From UMGS946 sp048421225 (GTDB taxonomy: Bacteria > Bacillota > Clostridia > Christensenellales > CAG-138): DNA of 26,064 nt. The notes under the pieces are model-generated. The model was not told the DNA's origin. It saw nothing but the letters and a program-made list of their open reading frames with translations, and ran no database searches. This document shows, piece after piece, positions 14,779-21,588 of the stretch (position 1 is the first letter of the stretch; each line of letters begins with the position of its first letter). The position numbers were made by a program, and so were the translations under genes. The stretch spans positions 1 to 26,064 of the forward strand of contig DBFNRV010000047.1 of assembly GCA_048421225.1 (NCBI GenBank). The letters run 5' to 3'.

Positions 14779-15243
14779 ATGTTTGAAAATGTCGAATGGG
14801 GAACGATCTTTACAGCGCTTGGAGTGGTGCTGTCCCTTGTGCTTCCGGGCATAGGCTCTGCCATTGGAGTGGCCAGGGCGGGCCAGGCTGCCGCAGGGGT
14901 TGTCGCTGAACAACCGGAGAACTTCTTTAAATGCATGATAGTGCAGCTTCTCCCAGGTTCACAGGGCATATACGGCCTTGTAATCGCGTTTATGATACTC
15001 AGCAGCTCCGGACTGATGGGCGGAACGGCGCCTAATGTCGGCGTAGGCCTGCAGATGCTTGCGGCATCGCTTCCTATGGCGTTTGGCGGACTGGTATCAG
15101 CGATACAGCAGAGCAAGGTCGCCGTAGCCGGAATCAACATAATAGGCAAGCGCTCAAACGGCCTTATGAACGCAATGCTATTGACGCTGATGGTTGAGCT
15201 TTACGCGCTGTTTGCACTGCTCATATCAATAATGATGATTTAA
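14779..15243 (+). CDS. ntpK: V-type ATPase subunit K (proteolipid ring)
   Basis: This 154-residue, four-helix membrane protein is built as two tandem hairpins and forms the rotating ion-carrying ring. The ion-binding Glu is Glu140 (TLMVELYAL) in the last helix. Leu58, Ser61, Gln62 and Tyr65 (QLLPGSQGIYG) and Gln110/111 (AIQQSKVAVAG) match the Na+-binding set of E. hirae NtpK (Leu61, Thr64, Gln65, Tyr68, Gln110, Glu139), with Ser in place of Thr. This points to Na+ rather than H+. The ATG at 14779 is chosen because CAGGAGGAA precedes it; an upstream in-frame TTG has no SD. The strong SD fits the high copy number of the subunit. Confidence 0.96.
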   Translation: MFENVEWGTIFTALGVVLSLVLPGIGSAIGVARAGQAAAGVVAEQPENFFKCMIVQLLPGSQGIYGLVIAFMILSSSGLMGGTAPNVGVGLQMLAASLPMAFGGLVSAIQQSKVAVAGINIIGKRSNGLMNAMLLTLMVELYALFALLISIMMI

Positions 15244-15259
15244 CGCAAGGAGAGCATAC

Positions 15260-15871
15260 ATGCCTAATCAGGTGAATAACGGCCTTGACGCTCTTATAGA
15301 GAGAATACTGGACGACGCCCGCAAGGACGCTGAAACAACGCTTAGCGAAGCCGAACGCGAGGTTCAGGCCGTGATGGAGCGCACCGAACGCCAGGCCGAC
15401 GCGCTAAAGGCCGATTACGAACGCAGACGGATAGAATTAGCGAGCGCTATCCTTGATAGAAGCCGTACCAACGCCCAACTTGAAGGCAGAAAGGCGGCGC
15501 TTGAGCGCCGGCGTGAGCTGATTGACAGGGCGTTTGCGGCGGCGTTTGAGAAGCTGTGCGCCTTAACCGGGCAACGCAGGGAAGGCCTGCTGTTCGGGTT
15601 GCTCATAAGGGAATCAGAGGGCGGGGAAACGGTGCGTTGCGCCGTGCGTGACAGGGACGTTGTAAACGGATTGCTGCAAAAAGTTAACGCCGAATTGTTG
15701 GGAAGGGGCCTTAAACCCCTTGCGCTTGGAGAGAACGCGCCCCTAGCGGGAGGCTTTATATTGGCGTCGGACAAATATGAAAAAAACTGTTCGTTTGAAG
15801 CCCTGCTTGAGGACGCTAAGGCGGCGTGCGAGGGCGAGGTTGCGGGCATTCTTTTTCCAGAGGGAGCTTGA
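15260..15871 (+). CDS. ntpE: V-type ATPase subunit E (peripheral stalk)
   Basis: This 203-residue protein has a long charged N-terminal helix (about 8-100, rich in Glu, Arg and Ala: EREVQAVMERTERQADALKA) that pairs with the G/H-like subunit. A globular C-terminal domain (about 105-200) includes GGFILASDKYEKNCSFE, close to the vatE signature region. It connects the A3B3 head to subunit I. The SD AAGGAGAG precedes the ATG, 16 bp after the K stop. The gap to subunit C (93 bp) is the largest in the operon and contains a hairpin. Confidence 0.93.
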   Translation: MPNQVNNGLDALIERILDDARKDAETTLSEAEREVQAVMERTERQADALKADYERRRIELASAILDRSRTNAQLEGRKAALERRRELIDRAFAAAFEKLCALTGQRREGLLFGLLIRESEGGETVRCAVRDRDVVNGLLQKVNAELLGRGLKPLALGENAPLAGGFILASDKYEKNCSFEALLEDAKAACEGEVAGILFPEGA

Positions 15872-15924
15872 TCCTGTTTAACCCCTAATAGCACGCCTGT
15901 ACCCTAAGATTCCCCGCGGAGGCG

Positions 15925-15948
15925 GGCGGCCCTTTCGATGGGGTCGCC
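15925..15948 (+). other. Intra-operon hairpin between subunits E and C
   Basis: GGCGGCCC (15925-15932) pairs with GGGTCGCC (15941-15948, one G-U), with an 8-nt loop. It has no U-tract and ends a few bases before the SD of the subunit C gene (TAGGAGAA). A role in setting subunit ratios by mRNA processing or stability is possible. It is not a terminator. Confidence 0.5.
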
Positions 15949-15964
15949 TAGATAGGAGAAGCCA

Positions 15965-16948
15965 ATGCAAGATAGTACGATCTATGCCGTTGCCCGTATA
16001 CGTACCCTTGAAAAAGGGCTGTTAAGCGCTGAAAGAATCAGGCGGATGGCTCAGGGGACCCTGGACGACGCGATGCGCCTGCTCACAGAGGCGGGGTATG
16101 GTTCAATGCCAGAAGCAACGGCGGACGATCTTGATACGCTTATTAAAAACGAACTTGACCGTATGCGCACGGTTATACAGGAGGTAACGCCAAATAAGGC
16201 GCTGACCGACGTTTTCCTGATGCGCGCCGATGTTACAAACCTAAAGACGCTTATAAAGCTGCGCATGATGGATGAGCTGGACATGGCGGCGGACGATGTA
16301 TCCGACGGCGGGGTGTATGATACCGAGCGGCTTGCGGAGATGGTAGAGGAAAAGAATTATTCTGGGCTGCCTGTCCAGTTCAGCGACGAGCTGAACGCGC
16401 TTGAGGACCGTTTAAGCATACAGGTGAGCCCGCGTGATATTTCCACTACGCTGGACCGAGCCTATTACAGGTATGCCCTTACCTTCAAAAACCCTTTTAT
16501 AAACGCATATTTTGGCGCAAGCGCTGATTTTACCAATGTTTTAACCCTGTTGAGGCTGAGAAGGAACGGCGAGGGGGCAAAGGCGCTTGAGCCTGCGCTG
16601 CTTCCCGGGGGTGAAATAACGCTTGAGCGGTTTCAGAAATATTTTGACGTCCCTGTAGACTTAATGGCCAGGTCAATAGGCGGCGGGGCCGCGCGTGAGG
16701 GCGTTGCGGCGGCGTTGGAAGAAACGATCAGAACCGGCGACCTGTCCGCGGTTTCAAAGCACCGTGACAGCTACCTGATGAGGATGATAAAGGCGCATAA
16801 ATGGGAAACCGAATCAATACTACCGGTAATAGGTTATATGCTTGCCAGGGAACAGGAAGCGCAGGCTGTTAGGATCGTAATTACGCTCAAGCGCAACGGA
16901 TTTTCAGAAGAAGATATACTCGAAAGGCTGAGGGAGCTGTATGTCTGA
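15965..16948 (+). CDS. ntpC: V-type ATPase subunit C (central-stalk socket)
   Basis: This 327-residue soluble protein is the vATP-synt_AC39/C family funnel that couples the D/F rotor shaft to the K ring. It starts YAVARIRTLEKGLLSAERI, as is usual for the family, and contains the Arg/Glu-rich repeated helices of its three similar lobes (ADVTNLKTLIKLRMM, ADFTNVLTLLRLRRN). Those paired motifs show the internal repeat. The SD TAGGAGAAG is well placed. It overlaps the start of subunit F by 8 bp. Confidence 0.94.
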   Translation: MQDSTIYAVARIRTLEKGLLSAERIRRMAQGTLDDAMRLLTEAGYGSMPEATADDLDTLIKNELDRMRTVIQEVTPNKALTDVFLMRADVTNLKTLIKLRMMDELDMAADDVSDGGVYDTERLAEMVEEKNYSGLPVQFSDELNALEDRLSIQVSPRDISTTLDRAYYRYALTFKNPFINAYFGASADFTNVLTLLRLRRNGEGAKALEPALLPGGEITLERFQKYFDVPVDLMARSIGGGAAREGVAAALEETIRTGDLSAVSKHRDSYLMRMIKAHKWETESILPVIGYMLAREQEAQAVRIVITLKRNGFSEEDILERLRELYV

Positions 16949-17273
16949 CAACAGAGCCAATATAGCTATAATAGGCGACCGCGATTCGGTGATGCTCTTC
17001 AAGGCGATCGGACTCGCGGTTTACCCGGAGAATGAGGCGCTCGGCGCGTCAAAGCGCATTGCCGCGCTAGCTAAGGCTGGGTGCAAGGTAATCTTTATTA
17101 CCGAGCCGCTTTTCGCGCAGTGCGGCGAAACGATAGAAAAATACAGGGATCAGGCGTATCCCGCTATCATACCAGTGCCGGACAGCCATGGATCCGGCGG
17201 CGTCGCTATGGCGAAAATAAAGGCTAACGTTGAAAAGGCCATTGGCGCCGATATACTGTTTACGGAGGAATGA
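16941..17273 (+). CDS. ntpG: V-type ATPase subunit F (rotor shaft)
   Basis: This 110-residue protein is of the ATP-synt_F fold. It begins IAIIGDRDSVMLFKAIGLAVYP, typical of the family, and contains VIFITEPLFAQ and the YPAIIPVPDSHG turn. It binds subunit D in the central shaft. It overlaps subunit C by 8 bp and is separated from subunit A by 4 bp, so the three are probably translationally coupled. In E. hirae nomenclature this position is ntpG. Confidence 0.93.
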   Translation: MSDNRANIAIIGDRDSVMLFKAIGLAVYPENEALGASKRIAALAKAGCKVIFITEPLFAQCGETIEKYRDQAYPAIIPVPDSHGSGGVAMAKIKANVEKAIGADILFTEE

Positions 17274-17277
17274 TGCG

Positions 17278-19083
17278 ATGGCAACACAAGGCACAATAAT
17301 CAAGGTATCCGGTCCACTGATAATGGCGAGCGGGATGGCCGACGTTCAGATGTACGACGTTGTGCGCGTATCTGAAAAAAGGCTGATCGGCGAAGTTATT
17401 GAGCTTCGCGGAGACAAGGCGTCGATTCAGGTTTATGAAGAAACTGGAGGAATAGGGCCTGGAGAGCCGGTTGTGTCCACTGGCGCCCCGCTTTCAGTAG
17501 AGCTTGCGCCGGGCCTTATCGAGTCCATCTACGACGGAATTCAGAGGCCCCTGAATAAAATCCGTGAAAAGGCTGGCGACAGGATCACCAGGGGCATAGA
17601 GGCACAGGCGCTCGATCATGAGCGGTTGTGGGATTTTAAGCCGGCAGCGCGCATTGGAACCGTGGTGAGCGGCGGGGATATCCTTGGCCTTGTCCAGGAG
17701 ACGGAGGCGGTGGAGCACCGCGTTATGGTGCCGCCGTATGTTGAGGGCAAGCTGATATGGCTATATGAGGGAAAAGCAAATATAGAAGCCCCGATAGCGA
17801 GGATAGAGACCAAGGACGGCGTAAGGGAAATCCCGATGCTACAGAAATGGCCCGTAAGGCGCGGACGCCCATATAAAAAAAAGCTGCCGCCATCCGAGCC
17901 TATGATAACGGGGCAGCGCGTAATAGATACCCTTTTCCCCGTGGCAAAAGGAGGGGTTGCGGCCGTACCAGGCCCGTTTGGAAGCGGTAAAACCGTGGTA
18001 CAGCACCAGCTGGCCAAATGGGCGGACGCCGATATAATCGTATACGTAGGCTGCGGAGAGCGTGGAAACGAGATGACCGACGTTCTGATGGAGTTTCCAG
18101 AGCTTAAGGACCCAAGAACAGGGCTTAGCCTGATGAAGCGCACGGTGCTCATAGCAAATACCTCGGATATGCCGGTGGCGGCGCGCGAGGCCAGCATCTA
18201 TACGGGAATTACAATCGCGGAATATTTCAGGGACATGGGATATAATGTGGCTATAATGGCGGATTCCACATCGCGGTGGGCCGAGGCGCTCCGCGAGATG
18301 AGCGGCCGCCTTGAGGAGATGCCTGGAGAGGAGGGCTATCCGGCGTACCTGTCCAGCCGTCTTGCCGAGTTTTATGAAAGGGCGGGTATTGTGGAAACCC
18401 TTGGTTCCGATGGAGACGCCAAAACGTCAACGCAGATAGGGCGAAGAACGGGCGCTGTTACGGCGATAGGCGCCGTTTCGCCGCCAGGCGGCGATATTTC
18501 AGAGCCCGTATCCCAGGCAACGCTGCGAATAGTAAAGGTATATTGGGGGCTTTCCTCAAAGCTTGCCTATTCCAGGCACTTTCCGGCTATCGACTGGCTC
18601 CAGAGCTATTCGCTATACCGCAACAGACTTGAAGCATGGTTTGACGAACACGTCTCAGAGGGCTGGAACGGCATGGTAGACAGGGCGATGAGCATATTGC
18701 AGCAGGAGAGCGAGCTGGACGAGATAGTAAGGCTTGTCGGCATAGACGCCCTAAGCTTCAAAGACAGGCTTACGCTTGAGGCCGCGCGTTCCATACGCGA
18801 GGATTACCTGCATCAAAACGCGTTTCACGAGGTAGACACGTATACCTCGCTTAAAAAGCAATACATGCTTCTTAACCTTATTCTCAGTTATTACGATAAG
18901 GGCAGCGAGGCCCTGGATGGGGAAGTCCCGTTTTCAAAGCTTGTGTCATTGCCGGTGCGCGAACAGATCGGCCGATTTAAATATGTAAAGGAAAACGAGG
19001 CGGATTCCAGGTACGACGCTATCGTAAAGGAGATGGACGCCCAGATAAGAAGCCTTAACGGAGGGGAGCAGGAATATGCGTAA
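17278..19083 (+). CDS. ntpA: V-type ATPase catalytic subunit A
   Basis: This 601-residue catalytic subunit hydrolyses or synthesises ATP in the A3B3 head. An N-terminal beta barrel (about 1-70) is followed by the A-type bulge domain (about 115-190) that distinguishes it from subunit B. The Walker A motif is GPFGSGKT at 232-239, and the catalytic Glu261 lies in CGERGNE. Walker B is VAIMADSTSRWAEALRE, beginning near residue 324. A helical C-terminal domain follows. The start at 17278 has the SD ACGGAGG and the usual N-terminus; the longer in-frame start at 17230 lies inside subunit F. The gene overlaps subunit B by 8 bp. Confidence 0.97.
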   Translation: MATQGTIIKVSGPLIMASGMADVQMYDVVRVSEKRLIGEVIELRGDKASIQVYEETGGIGPGEPVVSTGAPLSVELAPGLIESIYDGIQRPLNKIREKAGDRITRGIEAQALDHERLWDFKPAARIGTVVSGGDILGLVQETEAVEHRVMVPPYVEGKLIWLYEGKANIEAPIARIETKDGVREIPMLQKWPVRRGRPYKKKLPPSEPMITGQRVIDTLFPVAKGGVAAVPGPFGSGKTVVQHQLAKWADADIIVYVGCGERGNEMTDVLMEFPELKDPRTGLSLMKRTVLIANTSDMPVAAREASIYTGITIAEYFRDMGYNVAIMADSTSRWAEALREMSGRLEEMPGEEGYPAYLSSRLAEFYERAGIVETLGSDGDAKTSTQIGRRTGAVTAIGAVSPPGGDISEPVSQATLRIVKVYWGLSSKLAYSRHFPAIDWLQSYSLYRNRLEAWFDEHVSEGWNGMVDRAMSILQQESELDEIVRLVGIDALSFKDRLTLEAARSIREDYLHQNAFHEVDTYTSLKKQYMLLNLILSYYDKGSEALDGEVPFSKLVSLPVREQIGRFKYVKENEADSRYDAIVKEMDAQIRSLNGGEQEYA

Positions 19084-20449
19084 GGAATACCGCACCATCA
19101 ATGAAGTCGTCGGCCCGCTGATGATGGTTGAAAACGTACGGGGGATAAAGTACGACGAGCTTGCCGAAATAGAGCAGAGCAATGGTGAAATCCGCCACGG
19201 AAGGGTGCTTGAGGTCTATAACGACAAGGCGCTGCTGCAGCTGTTTGAGGGCTCGCAGGGGCTGCGAATATCAGACGCAAAGGCAAGATTTTTGGGCAGA
19301 AGTATTGAGCTTGCCGTTTCTCCGGATATGCTTGGCAGGGTTTTTGACGGGATGGGCAGGCCAAAGGACGGCGGCCCTGAGCTTATCGCACATAAGCGGC
19401 TTGATATAAACGGAGCTCCGATTAATCCGACAGCCAGGGATTATCCAAGCGAATTCATACAGACGGGCGTTTCGGCCATTGACGGGCTTAATACGCTGGT
19501 TCGCGGACAGAAGCTGCCGGTGTTCTCAGGCTCGGGACTGCCGCATGCCGACCTTGCCGCCCAGATCGCCCGCCAGGCGCGGGTACGCGGCACGGACGAA
19601 GGCTTTGCCGTTGTATTCGCGGCTGTTGGAATCACCTTTGAGGAAGCGGATTTTTTCATAAGCGACTTCAGGGCCACTGGATCGATAGACAGGACCGTGA
19701 CATTTGTAAACCTGGCGAACGACCCAGCTATAGAGCGCATAGCCACCCCGCGCATGGCGATAACAGCGGCGGAGTATCTTGCGTATGAGCTTGGCATGCA
19801 TGTGCTTGTCATAATAACTGATATAACAAACTACGCGGAGGCCTTGCGTGAGGTAAGCGCCGCGAGGAAGGAGGTTCCGGGCCGAAGGGGATACCCGGGC
19901 TACCTGTACACGGACTTAGCTACGATGTATGAGCGAGCGGGAAGGATACGCGGGAATAAGGGATCGATAACCATGATACCAATACTTTCCATGCCCGAGG
20001 ACGACGTAACGCATCCAATACCCGATCTTACGGGCTATATAACCGAGGGGCAGATAATCCTGTCCAGGGATCTGTACAGAAAGGGAGTTACGCCTCCTAT
20101 AAATGTGCTTCCGTCGCTTTCGAGGCTCAAGGATAAGGGTATAGGCAAGGGCAAGACCAGAGAGGATCACGCCGATACCATGAACCAGCTGTTTGCCGCG
20201 TATTCGAGAGGCAAGGACGCAAAGGAGCTTGCGGTCATACTTGGCGACGCCGCGCTAAGCGACGTTGATAAATTGTATGCGAAGTTTGCCGATGAGTTTG
20301 AGAAGGAATACGTATCCCAGGGCTATTATACAAACAGGACGATTGAAGAGACCCTTGATATAGGCTGGCGGCTCCTGTCAATACTGCCTAAGGGCGAGCT
20401 GAAGAGGATCAAGGATGAATATATAGACAGGTATTTTGCGGGCGAATAA
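19076..20449 (+). CDS. ntpB: V-type ATPase regulatory subunit B
   Basis: This 457-residue non-catalytic nucleotide-site subunit alternates with A in the head. The P-loop is degenerate (SGSGLPHA at 151-158 instead of GxxxxGKT), as expected for B. Other family marks are GVSAIDGLNTLVRGQKLP at 131-148 and the C-terminal YYTNRTIEETLDIGWRLLSI. Its start codon lies within the last codons of subunit A, with GGAGGGGAGCAGG just upstream. This coupling fits the equal A:B stoichiometry. Confidence 0.97.
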   Translation: MRKEYRTINEVVGPLMMVENVRGIKYDELAEIEQSNGEIRHGRVLEVYNDKALLQLFEGSQGLRISDAKARFLGRSIELAVSPDMLGRVFDGMGRPKDGGPELIAHKRLDINGAPINPTARDYPSEFIQTGVSAIDGLNTLVRGQKLPVFSGSGLPHADLAAQIARQARVRGTDEGFAVVFAAVGITFEEADFFISDFRATGSIDRTVTFVNLANDPAIERIATPRMAITAAEYLAYELGMHVLVIITDITNYAEALREVSAARKEVPGRRGYPGYLYTDLATMYERAGRIRGNKGSITMIPILSMPEDDVTHPIPDLTGYITEGQIILSRDLYRKGVTPPINVLPSLSRLKDKGIGKGKTREDHADTMNQLFAAYSRGKDAKELAVILGDAALSDVDKLYAKFADEFEKEYVSQGYYTNRTIEETLDIGWRLLSILPKGELKRIKDEYIDRYFAGE

Positions 20450-20502
20450 GCTCCTTTGACTTTAAAGCGCGGGGCTTTGGCCTTGCGCAGCGGAGGTAAC
20501 GT

Positions 20503-21153
20503 ATGGCGGCAGTACAAATAAAGCCCACCAGGATGGAGCTTTCAAACCTAAAGAAGCGAAGAAACGTTGCTATCAGGGGACATAAACTCATGAAGGATAA
20601 GCGCGATGAAATGGTGCGCCGATTCATCGGCTTTGTCCGGAAAAACCGCGAGCTTCGTGAGAGGGCGGAGAAGCAGCTTGCGTCGGCTATGAGGTCGTTT
20701 GTCGCCGCCAGGGCTGCAATGGGAGCGGCGGGCATAGAGGAGGCGCTTTGTTATCCCGCGCGTCCGGCAAATGTCGAAGCTGGTATTGGCCATGTGCTGT
20801 CGATAGATGTGCCAAAACTGCGATTAAATACCACTGAAGGATTTGAGTACCCCTATGGCTTTGCGACAACCGGAGCGGAGCTTGACGATGCGGTGAAGAC
20901 CCTTTCGGAACTGCTCCCTTTACTTATAGAGCTTGCGGAAATTGAAAAGATATGCAATCGCCTGGCAGATGAAATTGAAAAGACAAGGCGCAGGGTTAAC
21001 GCATTAGAATATGTAATGATACCTCAATTTGAGGAGTCAATTCGCCGCATAACTATGAAATTGGATGAAAATGAGCGGGGGAACCTTACAAGGCTCATGA
21101 AAACGAAGGATATGCTGGCGGCAAAGGGTGCGGACGGCCAGGGTTTAACATAA
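20503..21153 (+). CDS. ntpD: V-type ATPase subunit D (central shaft)
   Basis: This 216-residue protein is mostly two long helices forming an antiparallel coiled coil. The N-terminal part reads KPTRMELSNLKKRRNVAIRG and HKLMKDKRDEM, a hallmark of the family. The C-terminal helix contains RVNALEYVMIPQFEESIRRI, also conserved. It is the rotating axle inside the A3B3 head. The SD GCGGAGGTAA precedes the ATG; the 53-bp gap after B has no other feature. It is the last gene of the operon, and I see no convincing terminator after it. Confidence 0.95.
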   Translation: MAAVQIKPTRMELSNLKKRRNVAIRGHKLMKDKRDEMVRRFIGFVRKNRELRERAEKQLASAMRSFVAARAAMGAAGIEEALCYPARPANVEAGIGHVLSIDVPKLRLNTTEGFEYPYGFATTGAELDDAVKTLSELLPLLIELAEIEKICNRLADEIEKTRRRVNALEYVMIPQFEESIRRITMKLDENERGNLTRLMKTKDMLAAKGADGQGLT

Positions 21154-21495
21154 TTACAGGTTTTTATTACAGCAGGGTGGTTTCTAATGGAAAATTATCC
21201 GTTGGATTCCAAAGGCACAGCAATGAATAATTATTCAAAACGTCATAGAAAAAGTATGAATATATACGGTATATGCTCGTAAAAATTGCATATAAAATAT
21301 TAGCTTTTAGCGGTTTTACGACCAATAGTGATTAAAAGCGCCAGCAAAAATTCATGAATAAAAAGATTGACGAAAATCGTTTTAAAATGAATTTTTGCAT
21401 AAGAATGACATAAGTATAAATAACCGAATTATCCTTTTACAGGCGTGATTTGGCATAGAAACTATATTTTTTTAAAAAATGTGAATACTAAACAC
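21154..21495. other. AT-rich intergenic stretch without a firm gene
   Basis: This stretch separates the V-ATPase operon from the solute-binding protein genes. It holds one doubtful 31-codon frame (21187-21282; AGGGTGG as a possible SD, a basic peptide with NNYSKRHRKS) and the inverted repeat listed separately. I see no terminator for the operon. The base composition is clearly richer in AT than the flanking genes. Confidence 0.45.
21344..21398. repeat. 12-bp inverted repeat with nested stem
   Basis: GCAAAAATTCAT (21344-21355) and ATGAATTTTTGC (21387-21398) are perfect inverted copies separated by 31 nt. The spacer contains ACGA...TCGT (a 4-bp stem with a 3-nt loop). It could be an operator pair upstream of the solute-binding protein promoter, or an RNA hairpin at the end of the ATPase transcript. 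Confidence 0.45.
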
Positions 21496-21524
21496 TTGCG
21501 GAGACTATATACATCTGCTATAAT
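21496..21524 (+). promoter_or_regulatory. Strong extended -10 promoter of the first solute-binding protein
   Basis: TTGCGG (21496-21501), 17 nt, TATAAT (21519-21524), with TGC immediately before the -10 (TGnTATAAT). The predicted start is near 21531, leaving a leader of about 58 nt. Confidence 0.7.
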
Positions 21525-21532
21525 GTGTTCAA

Positions 21533-21555
21533 ATGAACGGCCAATATCCGTTCAT
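21533..21555 (+). promoter_or_regulatory. Hairpin at the mRNA 5' end
   Basis: ATGAACGG (21533-21540) pairs perfectly with CCGTTCAT (21548-21555) over a 7-nt loop, within about two bases of the predicted transcription start. Stems at this position protect mRNAs from 5'-end-dependent decay in other bacteria. The SD AAGGAGGA (21570-21577) lies outside the stem. Confidence 0.5.
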
Positions 21556-21588
21556 ATATATAGAATTTTAAGGAGGAAAAACAGAAAA

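Noticed and set aside
17230..17277. Longer start for subunit A inside subunit F
   Set aside because: No SD at the upstream ATG, and the ATG at 17278 gives the normal subunit A N-terminus.
21187..21282. 31-codon basic peptide after the ATPase operon
   Set aside because: A possible AGGGTGG SD exists, but the peptide has no recognisable feature and lies in AT-rich DNA without a promoter of its own.
21445..21588. 48-residue N-terminal extension of the first solute-binding protein
   Set aside because: It spans the predicted promoter and 5' hairpin and would bury the signal peptide. The ATG at 21589 has a consensus SD.
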